Source: Methylobacter sp.
Lineage (GTDB): Bacteria > Pseudomonadota > Gammaproteobacteria > Methylococcales > Methylomonadaceae
Reading direction: 5' to 3'
Assembly (NCBI GenBank): GCA_023229605.1
Contig: JALNYY010000014.1
Location: 1-47,518, forward strand
Length of the DNA: 47,518 nucleotides
Below, one piece after another: positions 7,942-17,383 of this stretch; positions within the stretch are counted from its first letter, which is position 1, and each line of letters begins with the position of its first letter. Both the position numbers and the translations under genes were made by a program. The notes beneath the pieces are model-generated. The model was given only the letters and a program-made list of their open reading frames with translations. It was not told the origin of the DNA and did no database searches.

Positions 7942-10900
7942 TGGTCCTGTTCTTTTCTTTTTAGCAGATTTCCGACTAACTCCATCGTGGCCTGGATCAA
8001 GTTATGCGTCAGCAACTGAAAATCGGTATCTGCTGCATTGCCTACAGGATGCGGAAGCGCGTGAGCCGGCGCTTTACGGGCGGCATGCTCCAGATTTACT
8101 GCAAGACTGATTATTTTTTCAGCGCAAAAATGTCCGGCCATGCCTTTAATCGCATGGGCTGCATCGGCCAACGCCAGGGAATCGGCTCGAGACAGGGCAG
8201 ACTCCAATTCCGCGACAGAGGCAGGCGCTTCTTCGATAAATAAATCTATCATCTCGAGCAACAAATCATTGTCGTCATCCAGGCGTTTTAGCGCAGCCGC
8301 TTCATCCCAACTCATCGACTCCGCCTGAGGCAAGCCCTGACCGGAATTGAGGGGCGCGCTCTGAGCGGGGGCGCAAGCCATGTCCAGCCAGCGCGCCAAA
8401 ACCACTGCCAGATCGGCTCGACTGGCGGGCTTGCTAAGATAATCGTCCATGCCTGCGGACAGACATTTTTCGCGCTCTCCTGCCGAGGCATGGGCGGTGA
8501 GTGCGGTGATTGGCGTGCGTGGCTTGCCGTCTTCCCGTTCGCGAAAAATGCGCGTGGCTTCGTAACCATCCATAACCGGCATTTGGCAGTCCATAAATAC
8601 CAGGTCATAGGCTTGACGCTCCAGCATATCCAACGCTACTTGCCCGTTATTAGCCAAATCGGGCTTAAGCTGAAACTTGGCGAGCTGGGAAAGTATCACT
8701 TTTTGGTTGACCTTATTATCTTCCACCACCAGCACCCGGTTGCCGCTGTAATCGGGCAAAGCCTCTTTTACTTTGGCGACTGCCGCGGTTTTCTGACCGG
8801 AAAGCTGCAATGCATCAATAATGGCGTCAAACAGCTGCGATTGCCGTACCGGTTTTAACAGGCTTTGTGTAAACCCCGATGCACGTCTTTCAGCTTCGGA
8901 ACCTATGCTGCCTGAGGATAAAAGAATACGCGGCGTATCGGCAATAGCGGGTTTTCCGGCGATTGCGCGGTCCAGTGCGAAGCCGTCCATATCCGGCATT
9001 TGCATATCCGACAACAACAAATCATACGGTTCGTTGCGCAACGCGGCGGCTTCGAGTTCGGCGAGCGCCGCAGGCCCGTTGTCGGCTTCACTTAAAGTAA
9101 AGCCCCAGTTGCTTAAGTAATGATTCAAAATCATGCGGTTGGTGGCATTATCATCGACTATCAAGGCGCGCTTGTCGATAAAATTAGCCTGCGGAACCGG
9201 AACATCGTTAGCCACCGGTTCCAACGGCAAAGTAAACCAAAAGTTTGCCCCCTGACCCAGGGCGCTTTCAACGCCGATACTGCCGTCCATAAGCACAACC
9301 AGGTCTTTGCTGATGGATAAGCCCAGCCCCGTGCCGCCATAACGCCGGGAAGTGGAACTGTCAGCCTGCGAGAAAGCCTGGAACAGCCGCGTTTGGGCTT
9401 CGGCGGTGATACCGATACCGGTATCCACTACCTCGAAACGCAAGCCGGCCTCATTATTTTCCGGCACGCTCACTTTTACCGAGACCTCGCCTTGTTCGGT
9501 AAATTTAACGGCATTGCCGATCAGATTGGTCAGCACTTGACGGATACGGGTAGGGTCGCCATGCCAGCGTAACGGTAGACTTGCCGGCAGAAAGCAGTTT
9601 AATTCCAGACCCTTGCTGTGAGCGCGACTGGACAGCAATGAGCAAACTTCTTCCACTAAATCCTGCAGATTAAACTCGATCTGCTCCAACTCGATTTTGC
9701 CAGCCTCCAATTTGGAAAAATCCAGAATATCATTGATGATGGTTAACAGAGATTCTGCCGAATTTGCCGCGATTTCGACCAGGTCCCATTGCTCACGGGA
9801 CAGTTGCGTATCCTGCAAAAGATCCAGCATGCCCAATACGCCGTTCATCGGCGTGCGGATTTCATGGCTCATATTGGCCAGGAACTCGGTCTTGGCCTGC
9901 GCAACCTGCAAGGCTGCATCCCGCGCCGCTTCCAGCGAGGCATTGGCCTGATGCTGGAGCAGCGCGAGCGCTATCATTTCGCCTACCTCCTTGAGCATTG
10001 CGATGCGGGACTCGCTCTGCACGGGGGAAGGGTCGGTAAAAACAAATAATACGCCGAGAATTTCCTCGCCGGACGCAATCGGCATAATGTAGTGCCCGTG
10101 CGGCTGCCGGCCATCGCAGCAGCAATTATCTGAAACGATAAGTTTTTTTGAAACCGCGACTTGCCCGCACAGGCCGTCGCCAAAAGCTATGCGCTGTTCC
10201 ATGCTTATAGACTGCTGCGCTGCTCCTATGTCCGCGTACCCCGATTGATGCGCTTCACCGGGCTCACCGCATCCGGCGAACCTTTCCAGGCAATTTTCAC
10301 CCTGTACCCGTAGAAATACACAGCCCTTGCGTTGCTGATCCAATGACTTTAGCGCGGATAGAATATCCAAAACCTGAACAAAACGTTGTTCCAGCGGCCG
10401 GGATTGATGCAGCGCCTCGGAAATCGCCAGCCGGGCGGCGGTATCGTCAGTTTCGATTTGCAAGGCCGCTTCCTGTTCGACCTGCTTGCTGACATCATGC
10501 TGAATCTGGACATAACCGGACAGTGCGCCGTTTGCGCTCAAAATCGGCGTAATATTGGTCTTGGCCCAGTATTCCAGGGCGTCTTCGGAAACCGGAGCGG
10601 AAACTTCGCCTCGGCGGCGGCCCCGCAACCGGCCGGACCAGGGTTCGCTACAGCGAAGTCTGCTTTGCATCTCGGCAATTGCTCCATGCATTGCTCTATC
10701 TCCTGCATCCATGCCGTCGCCGGGCAGGGCTTGCTGATCGGCGGGGCTGTCCAGCACATAGGGTTTCTGACCGAGCAATGCATCCTCTGTCCAGCCTGTG
10801 AACAGGCACAGCGCCGGATTGGCGTATTGAATGAGTCCCTCCGCGTTGGTGATAAGTATCATTTCGCTGCTGGCGTCCAGCGCACGCTTGAGCGCCGTCA

Positions 10901-11522
10901 GCTTTAATTCATTCGCTTTTTGCGCAGTAATATCCCGGCGTATCGAAATATATTGCTTAGGCTTACCGGCCTTATCCAATAGCGGCGCGATAGTGCTGTC
11001 CACCCAGTACAATTCCCCGTCTTTACTGCGATTGCAGAACTCTCCCCGCCATACCAGCCCCCCGGCGATGGTGCGCCACATGTTGCGGATATAATCCTGA
11101 TCATGATAGCCGGAGTTGACGATACGATGATCCCGCCCGATGAGTTCATGCAGCGTATAACCGGAGACTTTGCAGAACATGTCATTGGCATAGACGATGC
11201 GTCCCTGAACATCGGCAATACTGATAAGGACATGAGCCTCCAAAGCTTTCAGCAGCTCCCTATTGCCTACCGTCTGTTCCTGAACGGCCTGCAAGGCCAG
11301 AGGTCGCAAAGCGATAAACCACAACAGCGTTGAGCTGAGCGCAATCAGCAGGACAATGTTAAAAACAGCATCCTGCAATGGCGACAATACAATTCCCTGT
11401 TGATGAGCCGCATAGAGCAGCAACATGACCAGCGTTTCGGAAACAGCGATGACGGCAATGGTGCAGCCTAGGGAACAAAGAAAATTAGGTTTCGGATCTT
11501 GCGTCGATAATGGGCTTGACAT
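7938..11522 (-). CDS. hybrid sensor histidine kinase (PAS-PAS-GAF-HisKA-HATPase-REC-REC-HPt)
   Basis: A 1194-residue hybrid kinase. Two hydrophobic segments at about 17-40 and 52-72 anchor it in the inner membrane with little periplasmic sequence, so sensing is probably cytoplasmic. A PAS domain (about 90-200, ending RRDITAQK), a second PAS (about 210-350) and a GAF-like region (about 375-525) follow. HisKA has the phospho-histidine H553 in MSHEIRTPMNG; the ATPase domain shows NLIGNAVKFT, DTGIGI and GGTGLGLSIS. Two receivers follow, with D839 in LLSDMQMPDMDG and D978 in FMDCQMPVMDG, then an HPt domain with H1123 in AHAIKGMAG. All relay residues are present, as in BarA/ArcB-type phosphorelays. 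It is first in an operon with the HDOD-REC-GGDEF gene. Confidence 0.94.
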   Translation of the reverse strand: MSSPLSTQDPKPNFLCSLGCTIAVIAVSETLVMLLLYAAHQQGIVLSPLQDAVFNIVLLIALSSTLLWFIALRPLALQAVQEQTVGNRELLKALEAHVLISIADVQGRIVYANDMFCKVSGYTLHELIGRDHRIVNSGYHDQDYIRNMWRTIAGGLVWRGEFCNRSKDGELYWVDSTIAPLLDKAGKPKQYISIRRDITAQKANELKLTALKRALDASSEMILITNAEGLIQYANPALCLFTGWTEDALLGQKPYVLDSPADQQALPGDGMDAGDRAMHGAIAEMQSRLRCSEPWSGRLRGRRRGEVSAPVSEDALEYWAKTNITPILSANGALSGYVQIQHDVSKQVEQEAALQIETDDTAARLAISEALHQSRPLEQRFVQVLDILSALKSLDQQRKGCVFLRVQGENCLERFAGCGEPGEAHQSGYADIGAAQQSISMEQRIAFGDGLCGQVAVSKKLIVSDNCCCDGRQPHGHYIMPIASGEEILGVLFVFTDPSPVQSESRIAMLKEVGEMIALALLQHQANASLEAARDAALQVAQAKTEFLANMSHEIRTPMNGVLGMLDLLQDTQLSREQWDLVEIAANSAESLLTIINDILDFSKLEAGKIELEQIEFNLQDLVEEVCSLLSSRAHSKGLELNCFLPASLPLRWHGDPTRIRQVLTNLIGNAVKFTEQGEVSVKVSVPENNEAGLRFEVVDTGIGITAEAQTRLFQAFSQADSSTSRRYGGTGLGLSISKDLVVLMDGSIGVESALGQGANFWFTLPLEPVANDVPVPQANFIDKRALIVDDNATNRMILNHYLSNWGFTLSEADNGPAALAELEAAALRNEPYDLLLSDMQMPDMDGFALDRAIAGKPAIADTPRILLSSGSIGSEAERRASGFTQSLLKPVRQSQLFDAIIDALQLSGQKTAAVAKVKEALPDYSGNRVLVVEDNKVNQKVILSQLAKFQLKPDLANNGQVALDMLERQAYDLVFMDCQMPVMDGYEATRIFREREDGKPRTPITALTAHASAGEREKCLSAGMDDYLSKPASRADLAVVLARWLDMACAPAQSAPLNSGQGLPQAESMSWDEAAALKRLDDDNDLLLEMIDLFIEEAPASVAELESALSRADSLALADAAHAIKGMAGHFCAEKIISLAVNLEHAARKAPAHALPHPVGNAADTDFQLLTHNLIQATMELVGNLLKRKEQDQ

Positions 11523-11944
11523 AAATTTCTTCTGACTTTATCCGTTTATCATTATATTTAGTAGGCAGTGAGCCTTATTTATCAGTGCATTACCATTTTA
11601 CCAGGCGGCGCAACGCCATCGCCCCCCGTCCTGTAGGCGAAGGCGCGATTATTTTCTGCCCGTTATTAAACTTGAAGGCGATGCCAACCCGCCATGAAAC
11701 GGGAGCAAGCATCGTTCCGGCTGTCATCGAAAATGATTTGAATAATTTCGACGTTTTTTCATATTCTCCGAACCCGGGATTGGAGCGTAGCTTTAAAACC
11801 GTTATTTTTCAACAGAATTGTTGAATATGAAACGATAAGCTTTCAATCGCGGCTAAGTTATCCTATCCTTTACGCCATTAAATTTAACCCTCCCCGCGCC
11901 GGCTCCCGGCATGCACACCATCCTTGACGACAAATAAAGAAACC
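11523..11944. other. intergenic region between the divergent hybrid kinase and hemL
   Basis: About 420 bases without a supportable gene; it must hold both promoters. There is a small hairpin (TTCAACA/TGTTGAA, 11808-11825) after a T-run. Short open frames run on both strands, but none has a credible start, ribosome-binding site or recognisable motif. A TTG at 11924 is in frame with hemL and could extend it by seven residues. Confidence 0.5.
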
Positions 11945-13225
11945 ATGACTGAAGCAACCGCGTTATTTTCCGATGCAAAACTTGTAATTCCAGGCGGCGT
12001 GAATTCGCCGGTACGATCCTTTAGCGGCGTGGGCGGCACACCGGTTTTTATCGACCATGCCAAGGGCGCTTATATTTACGACAGCGCCGGTAATAGTTAT
12101 ATCGATTATGTCGGCTCCTGGGGGCCGATGATTCTAGGCCATGCCCACCCGGAAGTTATTGAGGCGGTCAAGCAAACCGCAGAGAAAGGCCTGAGTTTCG
12201 GCGCGCCGACCGAAATCGAAACGCTGATGGCCCAGCGGGTTTGCGAGCTGGTGCCGTCGATCGATATGGTCAGAATGGTCAGTTCCGGCACCGAGGCGAC
12301 CATGAGCGCGATCCGTCTGGCAAGGGGCTACACCGGCCGGGACAAAATCGTTAAATTCGAGGGTTGCTATCACGGCCATTCCGATGCGTTATTGGTCAAA
12401 GCCGGTTCCGGCGCGCTGACTTTCGGCGTACCCAGCTCTCCCGGCGTACCCGCCTCGGTTGCCGAAAACACCATCACCCTGACTTATAACGACAGCGAGT
12501 CGGTCAAGACGCTGTTTGAAGAATGCGGCGAACAAATCGCCTGCATCATCGTCGAGCCGGTCGCAGGCAACATGAACTGCATCCCGCCTGTACCCGGTTT
12601 CCTGGAATGCTTGCGGGCGGTTTGCGACCAATATAATAGTGTGCTGATTTTTGACGAGGTGATGACCGGCTTCAGGGTGGGTTTAAACGGTGCGCAGGGG
12701 CTTTACAATGTTAATCCGGATTTGACCACGCTGGGCAAAATCATCGGCGGCGGCATGCCGGTCGGGGCTTTTGGCGGCTCGCGCAAAATCATGGAGCATC
12801 TTGCCCCGCTCGGCCCTGTTTATCAGGCAGGCACGCTTTCCGGCAATCCGGTCGCGATGGCCGCCGGTTTAAAAACCCTGGAACTGATAGCTAAGCCCGG
12901 CTTTTACCCTGCATTGACCGCAAAAACCGAAAAACTGACGTCAGGCCTGAAAATTCGCGCCTGCCAGGCCGGTATCGCATTGGCCGCCAACAGCGTCGGC
13001 GGCATGTTCGGGCTGTTTTTCAGTGAGGAAAAGCAAGTGTCCAGCTTTGCGCAGGTCATGGACTGCGATCAACACCTATTTAAGCGCTTTTTCCATGCGA
13101 TGCTTGATGAGGGTGTTTATCTGGCGCCTTCAGCGTTTGAGGCCGGTTTCGTCTCGGCCGCGCACAGCGATGAAGACCTGGAAAAAACCCTGGATATTGC
13201 AGAAGCCGTATTCAAGCGTTTGTAA
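11945..13225 (+). CDS. hemL: glutamate-1-semialdehyde 2,1-aminomutase
   Basis: PLP enzyme that converts glutamate-1-semialdehyde to 5-aminolevulinate, the last step of the C5 route to tetrapyrroles. At 426 residues it has normal length. Visible landmarks are GGVNSPVRSF at the N-terminus, the phosphate-binding SSGTEATMSAIRLARG, YHGHSD, FDEVMTGFRVG and the Schiff-base lysine in TTLGKIIGGGMPVGAFGG, with QAGTLSGNPVAMAAG after it. ATG 11945 is preferred because MTEATALF aligns with the usual start; TTG 11924 in the same frame is an alternative. A 17-bp perfect palindrome lies eight bases after its stop. Confidence 0.97.
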   Translation: MTEATALFSDAKLVIPGGVNSPVRSFSGVGGTPVFIDHAKGAYIYDSAGNSYIDYVGSWGPMILGHAHPEVIEAVKQTAEKGLSFGAPTEIETLMAQRVCELVPSIDMVRMVSSGTEATMSAIRLARGYTGRDKIVKFEGCYHGHSDALLVKAGSGALTFGVPSSPGVPASVAENTITLTYNDSESVKTLFEECGEQIACIIVEPVAGNMNCIPPVPGFLECLRAVCDQYNSVLIFDEVMTGFRVGLNGAQGLYNVNPDLTTLGKIIGGGMPVGAFGGSRKIMEHLAPLGPVYQAGTLSGNPVAMAAGLKTLELIAKPGFYPALTAKTEKLTSGLKIRACQAGIALAANSVGGMFGLFFSEEKQVSSFAQVMDCDQHLFKRFFHAMLDEGVYLAPSAFEAGFVSAAHSDEDLEKTLDIAEAVFKRL

Positions 13226-13233
13226 TTTTAAGC

Positions 13234-13275
13234 CTGGTAGGTGGGGCAACATCTTTTCGTTGCCCCACCTACCAG
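13234..13275. repeat. REP-like perfect palindrome after hemL
   Basis: Arms of 17 bp (13234-13250 and 13259-13275, beginning CTGGTAGGTGGGGCAAC) are perfectly complementary around an eight-base loop. No T-run follows, so a Rho-independent terminator is not clearly indicated, though the stem could stabilise the hemL mRNA. The GTAGG...CCTAC edges recall REP-type repeats, and a related palindrome lies on the other side of the next gene. Confidence 0.75.
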
Positions 13276-13298
13276 CTACCAATGAGGGGCTGATTTGA

Positions 13299-14129
13299 AT
13301 GAATAAAATTTTTAACATACACAGCTTAACGCTTATCGTAGCTGTTATTTCCCTGGCTTGGGCTGTTTGGTCTGGGTATCTTGGCCTTAAACCTCACTCA
13401 CTGGAATTCAAGCTAGTCTCTCAGGTGGCAATCCAACCAAAAGAATCGGGCGCTATATCGGGTATAGGGGTTACGGTTGATGGCACTCAAGTAGAATCTC
13501 CTTATTTGTCAGTATTGGAACTCACAAACAATGGAAGGAAGCCCATACCTAAATCAGATTTTGAGGCCCCTTTGGAACTCCGCGCCGGATCTGGTGTGAT
13601 GGTGATACGGGCGCAAGTAACAGCCACAAACCCTAAAGATATTGAAGCTCACTTAGAAGCGGCTCAGGATGTAGTAACGCTATCCCCTTTACTTCTTAAC
13701 CCTGACGACACCATAACTATTTTAGTGTTAACTGCTGGGAAGCCTCCCGCTTTTACCCCTAGAGCAAGGATTGCGGACATATCTACTCTTTCCCTAAGTG
13801 ATGGTACGAAGAATGCCAGCAATCTTTTTGAAATAATACTCTTAAGCATCTTAATTCTTGCGTTTCTTCTTTCAAGCTCCTGCATAGACACTATAATATC
13901 TAGGCGGAATGGTGTATTAGACGTGAGGTCAGCGTATCTTATTTACTTAACAACATTAGGTACTACCGTCTATGCGATGATGAGGTTCATTTACAATGTT
14001 AGCAATAGCAGTTATTTGAATCCTATTGCAGCTTATGTACTGCTGTTTATTGTTTATCTACTCCTGACCTACTTATGGAACAGAAAACCAAAGTCAGATG
14101 CTACAAAAACACCCAGTAAAACAGCCTAG
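13299..14129 (+). CDS. membrane protein of unknown function, four predicted TM segments
   Basis: I do not recognise this 276-residue protein. It has one hydrophobic segment at the N-terminus (about 10-30), a soluble region of about 150 residues (about 35-185) rich in beta-prone and hydrophilic stretches, and three hydrophobic segments near the C-terminus (about 186-208, 218-240 and 246-265), ending in a short basic tail. That layout suggests an inner-membrane protein with a loop domain facing one side. A GAGGGG ribosome-binding site precedes ATG 13299. It is somewhat more AT-rich than hemL and rmuC and lies between two REP-like palindromes with no functional partner, which suggests an accessory insertion. 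Confidence 0.7.
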   Translation: MNKIFNIHSLTLIVAVISLAWAVWSGYLGLKPHSLEFKLVSQVAIQPKESGAISGIGVTVDGTQVESPYLSVLELTNNGRKPIPKSDFEAPLELRAGSGVMVIRAQVTATNPKDIEAHLEAAQDVVTLSPLLLNPDDTITILVLTAGKPPAFTPRARIADISTLSLSDGTKNASNLFEIILLSILILAFLLSSSCIDTIISRRNGVLDVRSAYLIYLTTLGTTVYAMMRFIYNVSNSSYLNPIAAYVLLFIVYLLLTYLWNRKPKSDATKTPSKTA

Positions 14130-14213
14130 TATTACCTGTCATGTCCGTCTGCGGATTGGACTGACTCCAGAAGCCCAACAATCGAAGCTGACACAACTAC
14201 GAAAGGCTGTAAT

Positions 14214-14244
14214 GTTAGGCTGTACGTTGTTTAGCCCAACCTAC
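14214..14244. repeat. REP-like imperfect palindrome
   Basis: GTTAGGCT (14214-14221) and AGCCCAAC (14233-14240) pair at seven of eight positions around an 11-base loop, and the right side continues as CTAC. Read on the minus strand it begins GTAGGTTGGGCT, a typical REP edge. It lies downstream of the unknown membrane protein and upstream of rmuC. Confidence 0.5.
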
Positions 14245-14342
14245 AATTTTCCGATGCCCCTTTAGGTCGGATTCGATCAATGAATGTCAGATTCAATTGA
14301 GACTTTTTTTGAAACCGGCAGATCAAATCTGAACTAACACAT

Positions 14343-15674
14343 ATGAGTTTTATCAATAACATTCCTCCGCTGGTATTGACGTTAATAAGCCTGTTTCTCG
14401 GAGCATTTGCCATGCGTTTGTTGAACGGCAAGGACAAAACCCTGATCCGGCAACTCTCGACCGATCTCGCTATCGCCGAAGAAAAAATAAAACAGTTTCA
14501 AAACCGCGAGACCGAATTCAGGCAGTTGCAGCAGCTGTTCATCGAAACCAAAACTGAGAATGCGCAATTGCAGGCCCGCATGGACGAGCAGGCGAAAAAT
14601 ACCGAGGAAAAATTAAAATTGTTGCTGGATGCGGAACTGCGTCTGAACACGCAGTTTGAAAATCTGGCCGGCAAGATTTTCGACGACCGCAGCAAGCAAT
14701 TCACCGAGCACCATAAAACCAGCCTGGATCATATCGTCGCACCGTTACGGGAGCAGCTGGGCGAGTTCAAGCAGCGCATAGAAACGGTTTACGACAACGA
14801 GAACAAGGACCGCATTTCCCTGCGCGAAGAAATCGTCTCGTTGCGCCGCGACACCGCGCAAATGAACCAGGAAGCCCTTAACCTGACCCGCGCGTTGAAA
14901 GGCGATAAAAAAACCCAGGGCAACTGGGGAGAAATGATCCTGGAAAAAGTGCTGGAAAAATCGGGGCTGCGTAAAGGCATCGAATACGAAACGCAAGGCG
15001 CATTCCGGGACGAGGATAACCGGCTGTTCAAGCCGGATGTAATCGTCCGGCTGCCTGAAAACAAAGACGTGGTTATCGATTCCAAAGTATCCTTGCTGGC
15101 TTACGAGCGTTATTGCTCAACCGAAGACGACCAGGAGCGGGTGCTGGCCTTAAAACAGCATACCGAAGCGGTGCGGGAGCATATCAAGGGCCTGAGCAGC
15201 AAGGATTATTCCGGATTGAAAGGCCTAAGGTCGCTGGATTTCGTGCTGTTGTTCATGCCGATAGAATCGGCCTTCATCGCCGCATTCCAGGCCGATGAGC
15301 GTTTATTTACCGACGCCTTCGAGCATAAAATCATCGTGGTCACCCCGACCACCTTGCTGGCGACGCTGCGCACTATCGAAAACATCTGGCGCTACGAACG
15401 TCAAAATGAAAATGCCCGAGCTATCGCCGACAAGGCGGGGCTGGTTTACGACAAAATCCGGGGCTTCGTCGACGACCTGGATAAACTGGGCAAGCAGCTT
15501 GGCACCGTCAACAGCACTTATGACGGCGTGATGAATAAATTAACCCAGGGCAACGGCAACCTGATCCGCCAGGCCGGCAGCTTTGTCGAACTGGGCGTTA
15601 AAGTCAAAAAGACCTTTCCCAAAAGCATTACCGAACAAGCGGGGCTCGATAGCAACGATAATGATGAGAGCTAG
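14343..15674 (+). CDS. rmuC: DNA recombination protein RmuC
   Basis: RmuC limits inversions between short repeats and is predicted to be a nuclease-fold protein. The 443-residue product has an N-terminal membrane anchor (about 5-23), a coiled coil from about 35 to 110 rich in Glu, Gln and Lys, and the conserved RmuC domain (about 140-400). Characteristic stretches are QGNWGEMILEKVLEKSGLRKG, PDVIVRLPENKDVVIDSKVSLLAYERY, GLRSLDFVLLFMPIESAF and TPTTLLATLRTIENIWRYE. The VVIDSKVS strand contains the PD-(D/E)XK-like D and K. It is a single gene upstream of purE with a 117-base gap. Confidence 0.95.
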   Translation: MSFINNIPPLVLTLISLFLGAFAMRLLNGKDKTLIRQLSTDLAIAEEKIKQFQNRETEFRQLQQLFIETKTENAQLQARMDEQAKNTEEKLKLLLDAELRLNTQFENLAGKIFDDRSKQFTEHHKTSLDHIVAPLREQLGEFKQRIETVYDNENKDRISLREEIVSLRRDTAQMNQEALNLTRALKGDKKTQGNWGEMILEKVLEKSGLRKGIEYETQGAFRDEDNRLFKPDVIVRLPENKDVVIDSKVSLLAYERYCSTEDDQERVLALKQHTEAVREHIKGLSSKDYSGLKGLRSLDFVLLFMPIESAFIAAFQADERLFTDAFEHKIIVVTPTTLLATLRTIENIWRYERQNENARAIADKAGLVYDKIRGFVDDLDKLGKQLGTVNSTYDGVMNKLTQGNGNLIRQAGSFVELGVKVKKTFPKSITEQAGLDSNDNDES

Positions 15675-15791
15675 AAATTATCGTCTTTTATGAGATACTA
15701 CGCGGCTTTATCGCCCGGATTTTTTGCGCATCCATGCGCTTTGTGGCCACTATTGAAAACTTATGATTACCTGCTTAATAAGGAGTAACAC

Positions 15792-16292
15792 ATGACCGCA
15801 CTGGTTGGCATCATCATGGGCTCAACGTCCGACTGGGAAACCATGCGTTTTGCGGCGGAAACCCTGGATCGGCTAGGCATCCCGCATGAGGTCGAAGTGG
15901 TCTCGGCGCACCGCACCCCGGATAAACTGTTCGATTATGCCGAAACGGCTGAAGGCAAAGGACTGGAAGTGATCATCGCCGGAGCGGGCGGCGCGGCGCA
16001 TTTGCCGGGCATGACGGCGGCTAAAACCGCCGTGCCGGTGTTGGGCGTTCCGGTGCAGTCCAAGGCCCTGAACGGCATGGATTCTTTATTATCCATCGTG
16101 CAAATGCCCGCCGGCATTCCTGTCGGCACACTGGCGATAGGCAAGGCGGGCGCGATCAACGCGGCGTTGCTGGCGGCGGCGATCATCAGCAACAAACATG
16201 TCCAGTATAAGGCTGCATTACAAAACTTCAGGCGCGAGCAAACCGAATCGGTGCTTGCGCACTCCGATCCACGAACAGAGGACGATTTATGA
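15792..16292 (+). CDS. purE: N5-carboxyaminoimidazole ribonucleotide mutase
   Basis: Class I PurE of de novo purine synthesis: moves the carboxylate of N5-CAIR to C4 to give CAIR. The 166-residue protein shows the loop MGSTSDWETM at the N-terminus, SAHRTPDKLFDYAE with the catalytic histidine, and AGAGGAAHLPGMTAAKTAVPVLGVPV, followed by QMPAGIPVGTLAIGKAGAINAALLAA. A strong ribosome-binding site (AAGGAG) lies before ATG 15792. It overlaps purK by four bases (ATGA), so translation is coupled, as expected for the two steps that handle one unstable intermediate. Confidence 0.98.
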   Translation: MTALVGIIMGSTSDWETMRFAAETLDRLGIPHEVEVVSAHRTPDKLFDYAETAEGKGLEVIIAGAGGAAHLPGMTAAKTAVPVLGVPVQSKALNGMDSLLSIVQMPAGIPVGTLAIGKAGAINAALLAAAIISNKHVQYKAALQNFRREQTESVLAHSDPRTEDDL

Positions 16293-17383
16293 TAGTTGGA
16301 ATATTAGGCGCGGGCCAGCTTGCCAGGATGATAGCGCTGGCGGGCATACCTTTAGGGCTGGATTTTATTTTTCTCGATCCGTCGGCCGATGCCTGCGCCA
16401 ACAAGCTGGGCGAACCCTTGATCGGCGACTACAACGATCCGGGCTTGCTGGCGCAGCTGGCCGAACGCGCCGATGTAGTCACTTACGAATTCGAGAATGT
16501 TCCGGCTGAAGTCGCTGGCTTCCTGGCTTCGCACACCCAAGTGCATCCATCCCCGAAAGCCTTGGCCGTTGCCCAGGATCGGTTGGTCGAAAAAACCTTC
16601 TTCCACGACATCGGCATCCCCACTCCGGCTTATGCGGCGGTGGACAGCCTAGAAAGCCTGGAACAGGCTATGGAAGCCATCGGCTATCCCGCTATTTTAA
16701 AAAGCCGCACCCAGGGCTACGACGGCAAAGGCCAGTCGCTGCTCAAATCGGCGGACGATTTAAAACAAGCCTGGGAATTGTTGCAAGGCGTACCGGCTGT
16801 CGTCGAAGCCTTCGTGCCGTTCAACCGGGAAGTGTCTATCATCGCCGTGCGTAGCGTTTCAGGCGCGACTGTTTTTTACCCGTTATCGGAAAACCTGCAT
16901 CGCGGCGGCATATTGCGCGTTTCCGAATGCCGTGCGAATGACGCTATGCAACAACAGGCCGAAGCTTACGTGTCCCGCTTACTGGAAGCGCTGGATTATG
17001 TCGGCGTGCTGGCCCTGGAATTATTCGAGATAGACGGCCATCTGGTTGCCAACGAGTTCGCGCCACGGGTGCATAACTCCGGCCACTGGACGATTGAAGG
17101 CGCGGAAACCAGCCAGTTTGAAAATCACCTGCGGGCGATTCTGGATCTGCCGTTAGGCTCGACAGCGCGGGTAGGCAACGCGGCGATGGTCAACTTCATC
17201 GGTGGACTGCCTAAGACTGAAGAGCTATTGGCAATTCCTCATGCCCATTTGCATCTTTACGACAAAGCCCCGCGCAAAGGGCGGAAAGTGGCTCATGCCA
17301 CGGTGCGAGCGGAGAGTCAGCAGCAATTATCGGAATTGATCAAGAAATTGGCCGCGCTGGCCGATCAGGTTGATGATTCGTAA
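16289..17383 (+). CDS. purK: N5-carboxyaminoimidazole ribonucleotide synthase
   Basis: ATP-grasp enzyme that carboxylates AIR with bicarbonate and ATP to N5-CAIR, the substrate of PurE. The 364-residue product opens with the nucleotide-binding GILGAGQLARMIALAG. It continues with VTYEFENVPAE, the ATP-grasp core ILKSRTQGYDGKGQSL, VVEAFVPFNREVSIIAVRS, GVLALELFEIDGHLVANEFAPRVHNSGHWTIEGA with the metal-binding E and N residues, and a C-terminal lid domain. It is the last gene of the purEK operon; the next 318 bases contain only repeats. Confidence 0.98.
   Translation: MIVGILGAGQLARMIALAGIPLGLDFIFLDPSADACANKLGEPLIGDYNDPGLLAQLAERADVVTYEFENVPAEVAGFLASHTQVHPSPKALAVAQDRLVEKTFFHDIGIPTPAYAAVDSLESLEQAMEAIGYPAILKSRTQGYDGKGQSLLKSADDLKQAWELLQGVPAVVEAFVPFNREVSIIAVRSVSGATVFYPLSENLHRGGILRVSECRANDAMQQQAEAYVSRLLEALDYVGVLALELFEIDGHLVANEFAPRVHNSGHWTIEGAETSQFENHLRAILDLPLGSTARVGNAAMVNFIGGLPKTEELLAIPHAHLHLYDKAPRKGRKVAHATVRAESQQQLSELIKKLAALADQVDDS

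Noticed and set aside
11585..11824. Open frames on both strands between the hybrid kinase and hemL
   Set aside because: Neither the plus-strand frame nor a 73-residue minus-strand frame has a ribosome-binding site, credible start or recognisable family pattern.
13234..13275. Intrinsic terminator of hemL
   Set aside because: A strong stem with no following T-run and REP-like edges; classified as a repeat.
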